Of a stretch of 12,160 nucleotides of DNA, positions 5,440 through 12,160 are shown in pieces (position 1 is the stretch's first letter; each line of letters opens with the position of its first letter). A model generated the notes under the pieces. It was not told the DNA's origin. It ran no database searches and was given only the letters and a program-made list of their open reading frames with translations. This stretch comes from Lachnospiraceae bacterium UBA7012 (GTDB lineage: Bacteria; Bacillota; Clostridia; Lachnospirales; Lachnospiraceae): assembly GCA_002449595.1 (NCBI GenBank), contig DJXE01000105.1:36579-48738 (forward strand), given 5' to 3'. The position numbers and the translations under genes were made by a program.

Positions 5440-6915
5440 TCAGACTCTGACCCCAAGCGCCTCATACTCCACATCGCCAAACCCGACGTTGCGATGAATA
5501 TGCATCCTGACGCCATGCTCCATCACGTCAAAGATCATCTCATCCTCAAACGGCGTCTCGGTGTAGCAGAGATACAGGTAGAGCTTTCCGCCTGACACGA
5601 AGGCCTTCGCAGCCGCGTTCTCGAAAAGCCGTGGGGCGTGCGACCAGTCCTTTTCTCCGCGGAGCTCTTCGGAAGCGTTCGCGAAGCGAACCGGCGTCCA
5701 TGCCGTATCGGAGAGCGGAACGCTGGTTGCGACTCCCTCCGCCGTTAGCACAATGTGGTCGTCTCCCGCCGCGATCGAGACTTCCTCGACCCCGAAAGGA
5801 TTCTGCTGCATCGCGAACGTCCCCGCCATTTCCGCTGTCGGGACCGGCGGCTGAAGTTCCGCGCCTTGCTCTTCGAGGGCTGTCGTCATCCTGCGACCCG
5901 AAAGGGCTTCGCGCAGCACCTCGTCTTTCGCAGCATCCGAAGGCAGCGTCTCCTCGTCCGTGACGGCGGGGAGGACGTTTTCCCAGAGGGAGGTCATGAT
6001 GCGGTGCATCTGCTGCAGGCCGCTGTTCGCGACGAAGATCATGTCGCGCGAAGGCATGATGATGCAGTACTGGCCGAACGCGCCGTCGCCGCGGTAGATG
6101 TCGTCCGGCTCGCACTTCCAGAACTGGTAGCCGTACCCGGACTTCCAGTCCATGGTGTCGGAGATGCTCGCGGAGTTGTCCGACCAGGGCGTCCGCGCCG
6201 CGCGGACCCAGTCCTTGCTGAGGAGCTGTTTTCCTTCCCACATGCCCTCCTGCAGGTAGAACTGCCCGAGCTTCATGAGGTCGTCCAGCCGCACGTTCAG
6301 GCCGAAGCCGCCCGTCGCGACGCCGGTCCGCGACTGCTCCCACCACATGTCGTCGCTCATGCCGAGCGGCGTGAGGAACTTCTCATACAGGTAGTCGAGG
6401 AGCTTCTTCCCGGTGACTTTCTGCACGATCGCGGCGAGCATGTAGGTCGCGCAGGTGTTGTACAGGAAGTGCGTTCCGGGCTCCTTTTCCACGTAACTCT
6501 GGATGAAAAGCTTTTCCCACGGTTCATCACCTTCTGCCGCATGAAATACAAACGGTTCCGTCACATGTCCCGTGTTCATGGTCAGAAGATGCTTGACGCG
6601 CATCTTTTTCATGTTTTCGCAGGGCTCGCAGGTGAGGTACTCCTGGAAGTAGTCCGTCACCGGATCTTCCACGCTCATGAGCCCGTCCTGCACCGCAAAG
6701 CCAACCGCCGTCGACGTGAAGCTCTTGCTGAGCGAGTACAGCATGTGTTTGTCCTGCGCAGTGTAAGGATCGTAGAAAGCTTCCGCGATCACCTTTCCGT
6801 GCCGCAGCAGCTTAAACGAATGAATGTGCAGGTGCTTCTGTTCCAGGTCCTTTACAAATGCGGCGATCCCTTCCGAGCGGACGCCGGTGTCTTCCGGTCT
6901 GACTCTTTCCCACAT
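5440..6915 (-). CDS. Serine hydrolase, class C beta-lactamase fold (penicillin-binding-protein/esterase-like)
   Basis: 491 aa. The catalytic SxxK is S61-L-S-K64 in YSLSKSF. Y152-N153 in FLYNT stands at the second catalytic position and GAFGQ at 278-282 replaces the KTG/HxG box on the third side of the active site. The hydrolase domain spans about 1-330; residues 355-491 form a second, probably beta-rich C-terminal region. There is no signal peptide or membrane helix (the protein starts MWERVRPEDTG), so it is predicted cytoplasmic, unlike true beta-lactamases and DD-peptidases. Such proteins are usually esterases or amidases of unknown substrate. GGAGG lies eight bases before the ATG. A promoter with TATAAT lies at 6972-7000 and the acetyltransferase follows 22 bases downstream. 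Resistance function should not be assumed. Confidence 0.88.
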   Translation of the reverse strand: MWERVRPEDTGVRSEGIAAFVKDLEQKHLHIHSFKLLRHGKVIAEAFYDPYTAQDKHMLYSLSKSFTSTAVGFAVQDGLMSVEDPVTDYFQEYLTCEPCENMKKMRVKHLLTMNTGHVTEPFVFHAAEGDEPWEKLFIQSYVEKEPGTHFLYNTCATYMLAAIVQKVTGKKLLDYLYEKFLTPLGMSDDMWWEQSRTGVATGGFGLNVRLDDLMKLGQFYLQEGMWEGKQLLSKDWVRAARTPWSDNSASISDTMDWKSGYGYQFWKCEPDDIYRGDGAFGQYCIIMPSRDMIFVANSGLQQMHRIMTSLWENVLPAVTDEETLPSDAAKDEVLREALSGRRMTTALEEQGAELQPPVPTAEMAGTFAMQQNPFGVEEVSIAAGDDHIVLTAEGVATSVPLSDTAWTPVRFANASEELRGEKDWSHAPRLFENAAAKAFVSGGKLYLYLCYTETPFEDEMIFDVMEHGVRMHIHRNVGFGDVEYEALGVRV

Positions 6916-6971
6916 GATCCTGTCCTCCCATGTCTGCAGTAACTGTTGTTCGCCGGTGCGGCTTCCTTACC

Positions 6972-7000
6972 ATTATATGATACCTATGGAAGAAGTGCGA
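6972..7000 (-). promoter_or_regulatory. Promoter candidate for the serine hydrolase-acetyltransferase pair
   Basis: The minus strand carries a perfect TATAAT (6972-6977). Seventeen bases upstream is TCGCAC (6995-7000), a poor match to TTGACA. The -10 is 57 bases upstream of the ATG at 6915, a usual leader length. The weak -35 suggests either low basal activity or an activator. It lies in the 214-base gap after the nucleotide-sugar dehydrogenase. Confidence 0.5.
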
Positions 7001-7028
7001 TTGTGCGCGCAGCGATCACGAACTTGTC

Positions 7029-7063
7029 GGCATGGCTCATTGCTGCGCATAACGAACCATGCC
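7029..7063 (-). other. 10-bp inverted repeat in the gap downstream of the sugar dehydrogenase
   Basis: GGCATGGTTC and GAGCCATGCC pair over ten positions (one G-U) around a 15-base loop that itself contains the palindrome TGCGCA. It lies 29 bases upstream of the -35 of the serine hydrolase promoter and 66 bases after the dehydrogenase stop. No T-run follows on either strand, so it is not a standard intrinsic terminator. A regulator-binding palindrome or an RNA end-stabilising hairpin are both possible. The rest of the 6916-7129 gap contains only the promoter candidate; no gene was seen. Confidence 0.45.
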
Positions 7064-7129
7064 CCGAAGCAGCCTCCGCCGCTCCAGGGCACGTGATTCC
7101 TGTCGTATAAAGCTTTTCTTACTTAAAAA

Positions 7130-8446
7130 TCAAAGTCTCCAGTAATCGAACTCCGGCGCCTTGTAGTCGTCCCTGCCAAACATGCCCTTCAGGTCGACGA
7201 AGACCTTCGTCTCGTGCGCGGGATTGAAGAAGGCCGCGATGTCCGCCGGCGTAAAGTGCTCGAACTCCCTGTGCTTGACCGCGATGATCAGGGCGTCGAG
7301 GTCCTTCAGGTCTTCCATGCCCTGGAATTCGATGCCGTAGAGGTGCTTCGCTTCTTCCGCGTCCGCCGCGGGATCCACGACGATCGGCGTGATGCCGTAC
7401 TCGCCGAGCTCGTTGTAGATGTCGATGACCTTGGTGTTGCGCGTGTCGGGGCAGTTCTCCTTGAACGTGAAGCCGAGGATCGCCACCTTGGCGTGGCGGA
7501 CCGGGATGTCGTTCGCGATCATCTCCTTGACGAGGGACTCCGCGACGTACTTGCCCATGTCGTCATTGATGCGGCGGCCTGACAGGATGATCTGCGAGTG
7601 GTAGCCGAGCTGCTCCGCCTTGTAGGTGAGGTAGTACGGGTCGACGCCGATGCAGTGTCCGCCGACGAGGCCGGGCGCGAAGTTCAGGAAGTTCCACTTC
7701 GTTCCCGCCGCCGTGAGGACGGCCTTCGTGTCGATCCCCATCCGGTGGAAAATGATCGACAGCTCGTTCATGAACGCGATGTTGATGTCGCGCTGGCTGT
7801 TTTCGATGACCTTTGCGGCTTCCGCGACCTTGATCGACTCCGCGCGGTGCACGCCGGCCTCGACGACCAGCTCATACACTTTCGCGATGGTGTCCAGCGT
7901 TTCCGCGTCCATGCCGGAGACGATCTTGGTGATGGTCTCGAGGCGGTGGACCTTGTCGCCGGGGTTGATCCTCTCCGGGGAGTAGCCGATCTTGAAGTCG
8001 ATGCCGCACTTCAGGCCGGACTCCTTCTCGATGATCGGCACGCAGATGTCTTCTGTGACGCCCGGATAGACCGTCGACTCGAAGACGACGATACTGCCCT
8101 TCGCGATGTTCTGGCCCAGGATCCGGCTCGCGCCCTCCACGGGCGTCAGGTCCGGCGTGTGGTCGTCGTTGACCGGCGTCGGGACCGCGACGATGTAGAA
8201 CTTCGCGTCCTTCAGGCGCGCAGGATCCGCCGTGAATTCCACGCTGGTGGCGCGGATCGCCTCGTCGCCGACCTCCTTCGTGGGGTCGATGCCGCTGCGG
8301 TACTTCTCGATCTTTGCGGCGTTCAGGTCAAACCCGATGACGTCGATCTTCTTCGCAAACGCGACCGCGATTGGCATGCCGACGTAACCGAGTCCGATCA
8401 GCGCGAGTTTTTCTTCTTTGTTTACCAGTTGTTCGTACAGTCCCAT
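7130..8446 (-). CDS. Nucleotide-sugar 6-dehydrogenase, TviB/WbpO-type (UDP-GlcNAc/UDP-GalNAc to uronic acid)
   Basis: 438 aa from the ATG at 8446. The NAD-binding GLGYVG is at 18-23, followed by VPTP at 88-91, ESTVYPGVTE at 123-132, GYSPERINPGDK at 154-165, AEAAKVIENSQRDINIAFMN at 208-227 and GTKWNFL at 248-254. The catalytic cysteine is C265 in GGHCIGVDPYYL. The SPERINPGDK, TKWNFL and IENSQRD forms place it with TviB/WbpO, which oxidise C6 of UDP-HexNAc in two NAD-dependent steps, rather than with UDP-glucose dehydrogenase. Together with the epimerase at 1862-2836 it would supply UDP-GalNAcA. An upstream in-frame ATG at 8458 is possible, but GGAGG lies between the two ATGs, five bases before the second, which decides the start. 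It is 69 bases after the glycosyltransferase, with a candidate internal promoter between. Confidence 0.92.
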   Translation of the reverse strand: MGLYEQLVNKEEKLALIGLGYVGMPIAVAFAKKIDVIGFDLNAAKIEKYRSGIDPTKEVGDEAIRATSVEFTADPARLKDAKFYIVAVPTPVNDDHTPDLTPVEGASRILGQNIAKGSIVVFESTVYPGVTEDICVPIIEKESGLKCGIDFKIGYSPERINPGDKVHRLETITKIVSGMDAETLDTIAKVYELVVEAGVHRAESIKVAEAAKVIENSQRDINIAFMNELSIIFHRMGIDTKAVLTAAGTKWNFLNFAPGLVGGHCIGVDPYYLTYKAEQLGYHSQIILSGRRINDDMGKYVAESLVKEMIANDIPVRHAKVAILGFTFKENCPDTRNTKVIDIYNELGEYGITPIVVDPAADAEEAKHLYGIEFQGMEDLKDLDALIIAVKHREFEHFTPADIAAFFNPAHETKVFVDLKGMFGRDDYKAPEFDYWRL

Positions 8447-8451
8447 TCTAT

Positions 8452-8456
8452 CCTCC
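8452..8456 (-). promoter_or_regulatory. Ribosome site that sets the dehydrogenase start
   Basis: GGAGG five bases before the ATG at 8446. Because it overlaps codons that would follow the earlier ATG at 8458, and that ATG has no comparable site, the later start is the better choice. Confidence 0.75.
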
Positions 8457-8496
8457 ATCTGTCTTGATTGCAGCCCTCGAACCTTTTCTTAAACTT

Positions 8497-8505
8497 ATTA
8501 TATCA
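8497..8505 (-). promoter_or_regulatory. Extended -10 promoter candidate before the nucleotide-sugar dehydrogenase
   Basis: TGA directly followed by a perfect TATAAT on the minus strand (8497-8505). No good -35 is present 16-18 bases further upstream, which falls inside the end of the glycosyltransferase gene. The resulting leader would be about 45 bases. It could give the dehydrogenase extra expression independent of the upstream operon. Confidence 0.42.
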
Positions 8506-8515
8506 GGTGTCCCCG

Positions 8516-9613
8516 TCAGTGCTGCGGCGCCTTGCGGATCGCGGCATTGATCTCTTCCAGATAATCCTGCGTCACTCTCTTCCGGTCAAACTCTCTCTGC
8601 ATCTTCTCCCTGGCGCTCCTGCCCATCGCCGCCCGGGATGCCGGGTCGAGCGCGAGGAACTTCTGCAGCGCTTCGATGAGCGACTTCGCCGATCCCGGCG
8701 CGCAGCCAAAGCCCGTGATGCCCTCATCGAAGATCTCGCGGCAGCCGCTGATCCTCGTCGCGATGACGGGCCGCCCGGTCGCGGACGCCTCCATCAGCAC
8801 GTTGGACATCCCCTCGTGGTACGTCGGGAGGACGACGGCCGATGCCTTTTTGTAGAAGCCGTGCATCTGTGTCTGGAAGCCGAGCTGGCGGATCCAGCCT
8901 TCCTTCTCCGCCGCATCCAGCTTGTCCTGCCAGTCCTCGTCGCAGTAGCCGATGAGGTCGAACTCGACCTGATCGCTGTGCAGGGCTTTCGCAGCCTCGA
9001 GGAACTCGCCGATCCCCTTTTCCCGCATCATGCGTCCGACGTACAGAAAGCGGGTCACCGGCCCCTGCGGATAAGGCTCAAACGAGTGGGTCGCGAGGTT
9101 GACGCCGGAGCCCGTCACGAGGCGGGACCGGCCGCTCACCATGCCGCTGCGCCGGAACAGTTCCCGGTTCTCGACATTCTGGAACATGACGCAGGAGGCC
9201 TTCCTCAGTCCCTGCCGGTAAAGCGTTGACGCGACGCTCGTGAGCAGTCCGCCCTTTTCAAACGCGCTGCCGAGCCCGGTCACCGTCGCGATGTACGGGA
9301 TCCGCGCAGCCGCGCAGGCCATGCCGCCGTAGACGTTCGGCTTGATCGTGTACGTCAGCACGAGATCCGGCTTGTACTTCCGAAGCAGCTTCCGGTAGCG
9401 CGCAAGGAGGGCGAGATCCTTCACGGGGTTCGTGCCCCGGCGGCTCAGCTGCGTGCGAACGACTTCGCACCCTTCCTCCTCCAGCTCCTTCGTCTTGACC
9501 TCGTCCGGGAGGGACACGACGACCTTGTGCTCCTGTAAAAGTGCCTGCACAAGCTCGTTCCGGAAATCGTACAATCCCGCAGACGAGTTCGCGAGGATCA
9601 TAACTGTGCTCAC
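8516..9613 (-). CDS. GT4-family glycosyltransferase, PglA-like
   Basis: 365 aa with the two-domain GT-B layout. In the N-terminal half, LSRRGTNPVKDLALL at 56-70 and VLTYTIKPNVYGG at 85-97 are typical of the PglA-like GT4 proteins that add a HexNAc or uronic acid to an undecaprenyl-linked sugar. In the C-terminal half, FLYVGRMMREKGIGEFLEAA at 189-208 and the EX7E motif (E267 to E275 in HEGMSNVLME) bind the nucleotide-sugar donor. It acts at the cytoplasmic face of the membrane. The start is GTG; its first two bases and preceding G form a GTGA overlap with the TGA of the ATP-grasp gene, and GGAGG lies five bases upstream, so the pair is translationally coupled. Given the neighbours, the acceptor is probably the product of the PglC-like enzyme and the donor may be UDP-GalNAcA. 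Donor identity is inference. Confidence 0.9.
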   Translation of the reverse strand: MSTVMILANSSAGLYDFRNELVQALLQEHKVVVSLPDEVKTKELEEEGCEVVRTQLSRRGTNPVKDLALLARYRKLLRKYKPDLVLTYTIKPNVYGGMACAAARIPYIATVTGLGSAFEKGGLLTSVASTLYRQGLRKASCVMFQNVENRELFRRSGMVSGRSRLVTGSGVNLATHSFEPYPQGPVTRFLYVGRMMREKGIGEFLEAAKALHSDQVEFDLIGYCDEDWQDKLDAAEKEGWIRQLGFQTQMHGFYKKASAVVLPTYHEGMSNVLMEASATGRPVIATRISGCREIFDEGITGFGCAPGSAKSLIEALQKFLALDPASRAAMGRSAREKMQREFDRKRVTQDYLEEINAAIRKAPQH

Positions 9614-10578
9614 GCTTCCCTCCGGATCATCACTTCATTGTATTTCATCATCACGACGCCGTCCTCGTAGTCGAAGGCCGCGGGCGGATTCACCTCTCCG
9701 CGCAGGTTCCGCAGCAGCATCGAGGGCACGTCCACCCCGCACGCGTACGCATGGGGATAGCCGCCGCCGAACCGCGGATTCACCTCGGAGAAGTACCACT
9801 TGTCGCCGTCCTTGAACAGGTCGATGTCGATCTCTCCGCGGAACCCCGCCGCCTCGACAAACGGAACGATCAGGTCAAACAGCGCCTGGTCGTGGACCGA
9901 CACCGCCTTGTCCGTCTCGCCCGCGCGCATCTTGAGCTTCTTCTTCAGGAAGATCGCCGCGCACTTCCCGCTGATCATGTCCACGTACACGTCCGCGCCG
10001 TATTCCTGCCCGTTCATGAACTCCTGGATCATCAGCCCGTCCTGCTTCGCGAAAAGCACATCCAGCTCGCGATGGTTTTCCGCAACATGGATGTCGAGGG
10101 ATGCGCTCCCGCCCTCCGGCTTCACGAAAACAGGGAAATCCACGCCTTCCTGCGCGTGGTCCATGTCAAATTCCGTCGGGTGAAGGTAGTACTTCGCCGT
10201 CGCGAGGCCGTGCTTCTTGAACAGCTCCGCGCACCTCGCCTTGTGCAGGCAGGTCTCCACCAGATCATAAGGCGAGATCATCGGCTCGCAGCCGAGTTCC
10301 CGCAGCTCGTCCGCATGCTTCGCGATCAGCGACAGCTCCGGATCGATCAGGGAAAAGCATCCCCGAATGTCATATTTCTTCACAATCCCAAAGATCGTCT
10401 GCATGTAATCGGGGGCGTCGATGCGCGGCACGATCTCGCAGGCATCCGCCTCGTAAATGGCCGGCGCGTAAGGGGAGCAGTCTGTCGCGACGACGATTCC
10501 TTCGCCGTGCATTGCCTCCCTGCAGTATTCAACTACTTTATTGCGCGTTCCCGCGCTGAGGATGAGCAGGTTTGTCAT
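9610..10578 (-). CDS. ATP-grasp ligase of a surface-glycan operon
   Basis: 322 aa. The N-terminal pre-ATP-grasp Rossmann-like domain covers about 1-110. The ATP-grasp fold follows: FPVFVKPEGGSASLDI at 148-163 holds the ATP-binding lysine K153; IQEFMNGQEYGADVYVD at 184-200; GEIDIDLF at 248-255; and E265, N267 and R269 in SEVNPRFGG coordinate Mg-ATP. The domain order resembles CarB/PylC-like ligases, which join a carboxylate to an amine through an acyl-phosphate. The substrates are unknown; context suggests an amino acid or similar group attached to an amino or uronic sugar, or synthesis of such a group. The ATG overlaps the TGA of the sugar transferase by four bases (ATGA) with AAGGA upstream. 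The gene also overlaps the GTG of the glycosyltransferase, so all three are made in step. A longer in-frame start inside the sugar transferase gene is rejected. Confidence 0.88.
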   Translation of the reverse strand: MTNLLILSAGTRNKVVEYCREAMHGEGIVVATDCSPYAPAIYEADACEIVPRIDAPDYMQTIFGIVKKYDIRGCFSLIDPELSLIAKHADELRELGCEPMISPYDLVETCLHKARCAELFKKHGLATAKYYLHPTEFDMDHAQEGVDFPVFVKPEGGSASLDIHVAENHRELDVLFAKQDGLMIQEFMNGQEYGADVYVDMISGKCAAIFLKKKLKMRAGETDKAVSVHDQALFDLIVPFVEAAGFRGEIDIDLFKDGDKWYFSEVNPRFGGGYPHAYACGVDVPSMLLRNLRGEVNPPAAFDYEDGVVMMKYNEVMIRREA

Positions 10579-11225
10579 GCTGGTTCCTTCTTTTGCATCT
10601 TCTCGCGGCGGATCTGGGCGAGGTTGCCCTCTGCCGCATTCGTGTCTTCCGCGACGGTGTCGCTGTGCCCGAGGACCGTCTTGATCGTCATGATAATTAC
10701 TTTGCAGTCCATTGCGAACGACAGGTTCTCGACGTACTGCGCATCCAGTTCGAGCCGGCGGTCCCAGTTCACAAGATTCCTGCCGCTCGCCTGCGCGAGG
10801 CCGGTGAGACCGGGGCGCACGGTGTGGCGGAGCTGTTCCCGCTCCGTGTAATACGGCAGATACTCGATGAGAAGCGGTCTGGGCCCGATGAAGGACATGT
10901 CGCCCTTCAGAATGTTCCACAGTTCCGGCAGCTCGTCGATGGAAGTCCTGCGCAGCGTCTTTCCGAGCGGCGTCAGCCGGTCTTTGTCCGGCAGGAGCTT
11001 GCCGTCCGCGCCTCTCTCATCCGTCATCGTCCGGAACTTGCAGAGCCCGAAGATCTTCTCCTGATATCCCGGCCTGTTCTGGTGAAAGATCACCGGCGAG
11101 CCGAGCTTCACTCTCACAAGAATCGCCGTGACAAGGAGCACCGGGCTGAGCACCACCAGCATCCCCGCCGCAAATATGATATCAAGAAGTCGCTTGATAT
11201 ATTTTCCGTAGATGCCCTGGGTCAT
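10575..11225 (-). CDS. Small polyprenyl-phosphate phosphoglycosyl transferase, PglC/WcaJ-C-terminal type
   Basis: 216 aa, the compact form of the family. One N-terminal hydrophobic segment (about 13-38) with Ser27-Pro28 forms the re-entrant membrane helix typical of monotopic PglC enzymes. SPVIFHQNRPG at 43-53, KFRTM at 63-67, the catalytic D97-E98 in SIDELPELWN, MSFIGPRPL at 110-118, RPGLTGLAQASGRN at 137-150 and the D161-AQYV segment are all in place. It moves a sugar-1-phosphate from a UDP-sugar to undecaprenyl phosphate, the first membrane step of glycan assembly. The substrate may be a diamino sugar if the neighbouring aminotransferase is PglE-like. It starts 14 bases after the aminotransferase with a weak ribosome site, so reinitiation or coupling is likely, and it overlaps the ATP-grasp start by four bases. 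Confidence 0.93.
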   Translation of the reverse strand: MTQGIYGKYIKRLLDIIFAAGMLVVLSPVLLVTAILVRVKLGSPVIFHQNRPGYQEKIFGLCKFRTMTDERGADGKLLPDKDRLTPLGKTLRRTSIDELPELWNILKGDMSFIGPRPLLIEYLPYYTEREQLRHTVRPGLTGLAQASGRNLVNWDRRLELDAQYVENLSFAMDCKVIIMTIKTVLGHSDTVAEDTNAAEGNLAQIRREKMQKKEPA

Positions 11226-11239
11226 ACGCTTTTTGCTTA

Positions 11240-12160
11240 TTACTTGAAGCAGTCCTTGATTGCCTCAATAATGATGTCCTGCTGCTCGGGTGTCATCTTG
11301 TTGTCGCTCGGCAGGCACAGGCCTCTCGCGAAGATGTCCATGCCGGCGTCCGGCACGGTTCCCATGTCGATGTAGGCGTTGCTTCCTGCGCGGCCGCTGC
11401 CCGCTGCCGTGATGAACGGATTCATGCGGTAGACCGGCTGCATGTGCATCGGCTTCCAGATCGGCCTGCCCTCCGCGTTCAGTGCCGCGATCGATTCCAG
11501 GATCTCAGTCGGACAGCTTTTCCCTGATTCGGGGTTGTAGAGCGCGTCCTTCTCACCGCGCACCTGGCGGCACATGGCCTCCGGATCGATGATCATGCAG
11601 GAGAGCCAGTAGTTGGGAACCGAGTGCGCCGCGTCGAACGGGTTCATCCGGACCGGAAGTCCCTTCAGGCCTTCCTTGTATCTCTCGTAGATTGCCTTCT
11701 TCTGCGCGATGTGCTCTTCGAGGTAAGGCAGCTGGCCGCGGATCACGCCCGCGATGATGTTGCTCATCCGGTAGTTGTAGCCGAGCTCTTCGTGCTGGTA
11801 CCAGGCAGCGTTCTCGCGGCTCTGCGTCGACCACTTGCGGATCCGGTCGCTGTCCGCCTTCGAGTCGGTCAGGAGCATTCCGCCGCTCGAGCCGGTGATG
11901 ATCTTGTTGCCGTTGAAGCTCAGGATGCTGATGTCGCCGAACATGCCGGTCTGTACGCCGCGGTACGTCGCACCCAGGGACTCAGCCGCGTCTTCCACGA
12001 TCAGCGCGCCGTGCCGGTTGCAGATCTCGCGGATCTCGCCGATCTTTCCGGGCGTTCCGTAGAGGTGCGCGATGACGACCAGCTTCACTTCGGGATAGAT
12101 CTCGAAAGCCTTTTCCAGCGCTGTGGGATCCATGTTCCAGGTGTCGTATTCCGTGTCGAT
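11240..12160 (-). CDS. DegT/DnrJ/EryC1/StrS-family sugar aminotransferase, partial (5' end outside window)
   Basis: 306 residues are visible; the frame is open to the window edge and, by comparison with the usual 380-410 aa, roughly the first 90 are missing. The PLP-binding lysine is at 11903-11905 (visible residue 86, in SFNGNKIITGSSGG). VEDAAESLG about 30 residues earlier holds the Asp that contacts the PLP ring nitrogen. STQSRENAAWYQHEELGYNYRMSN lies further on, and WKPMHMQP and GLCLPSDNKMT form the C-terminal part. Members move an amino group from glutamate to a keto-sugar nucleotide, often UDP-4-keto-6-deoxy-GlcNAc. The adjacent PglC- and PglA-like genes favour a PglE-like, bacillosamine-type role. 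The ATG at 12133 is internal, because codons continue upstream in frame with family-like sequence. No dehydratase is visible; it may lie beyond 12160. Confidence 0.9.
   Translation of the reverse strand: MDTEYDTWNMDPTALEKAFEIYPEVKLVVIAHLYGTPGKIGEIREICNRHGALIVEDAAESLGATYRGVQTGMFGDISILSFNGNKIITGSSGGMLLTDSKADSDRIRKWSTQSRENAAWYQHEELGYNYRMSNIIAGVIRGQLPYLEEHIAQKKAIYERYKEGLKGLPVRMNPFDAAHSVPNYWLSCMIIDPEAMCRQVRGEKDALYNPESGKSCPTEILESIAALNAEGRPIWKPMHMQPVYRMNPFITAAGSGRAGSNAYIDMGTVPDAGMDIFARGLCLPSDNKMTPEQQDIIIEAIKDCFK

Noticed and set aside
5440..6915. Antibiotic-resistance beta-lactamase
   Set aside because: No export signal, no KTG box, and the family is mostly esterase-like proteins of unknown substrate.
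5755..6942. Long plus-strand open frame of about 395 codons
   Set aside because: Antisense shadow of the serine hydrolase, which has a complete motif set and a strong ribosome site.
7098..7136. Possible promoter TTGATT-18-TATACG just after the dehydrogenase stop
   Set aside because: Spacing is long and the -10 is poor; a perfect TATAAT lies closer to the serine hydrolase start.
10579..10920. N-terminal extension of the ATP-grasp gene into the sugar transferase gene
   Set aside because: The extension is arginine-rich, non-homologous, and overlaps a clear gene; the ATG at 10578 has AAGGA and starts exactly where family similarity begins.

Overview
The window is a GC-rich (roughly 55-60% by eye) bacterial locus in which every supportable gene lies on the minus strand, so transcription runs from position 12160 toward 1. 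Strong AGGAGG-type ribosome sites, tight stop/start overlaps and the protein families point to a Gram-positive member of the Clostridia, of a gut or rumen type. That placement is an inference from style and family resemblance, not from a marker gene.

In transcription order, region A (12160 to 7130) is a surface-glycan block. It holds a DegT-type sugar aminotransferase (cut by the window edge), a PglC-like phosphoglycosyl transferase, an ATP-grasp ligase, a PglA-like GT4 glycosyltransferase and a TviB/WbpO-type nucleotide-sugar 6-dehydrogenase. The second to fourth genes are coupled by two 4-base overlaps, and a possible internal promoter precedes the dehydrogenase. Region B (6915 to 4866) holds a class C beta-lactamase-fold serine hydrolase and a GNAT acetyltransferase, expressed from a promoter with a perfect TATAAT.

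Region C (about 4881 to 4481) is the most unusual part. It is an AT-rich array of six 61-bp direct repeats plus degenerate partial copies, each unit able to fold into two hairpins. The array takes in the last codons and stop of the acetyltransferase and ends just before the next gene. Region D (4460 to 3006) is a two-gene pair: PgeF (YfiH, laccase-domain protein) and a flavin reductase/flavoredoxin. These are housekeeping-like and do not obviously belong to the glycan genes.

Region E (2954 to 1) returns to sugar chemistry. After a good sigma-70-type promoter and a leader hairpin come a WbpP/TviC-like UDP-HexNAc 4-epimerase, a sugar-type formyltransferase, and a DUF2334/NodB-fold deacetylase cut by the window edge. 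The dehydrogenase of region A and the epimerase of region E together match the TviB/TviC (WbpO/WbpP) route from UDP-GlcNAc to UDP-GalNAcA. The likely overall job is a lipid-linked, uronic-acid-containing surface glycan carrying amino, acetyl, formyl or ligase-added decorations. No tRNA, rRNA, CRISPR array or transposase was seen.
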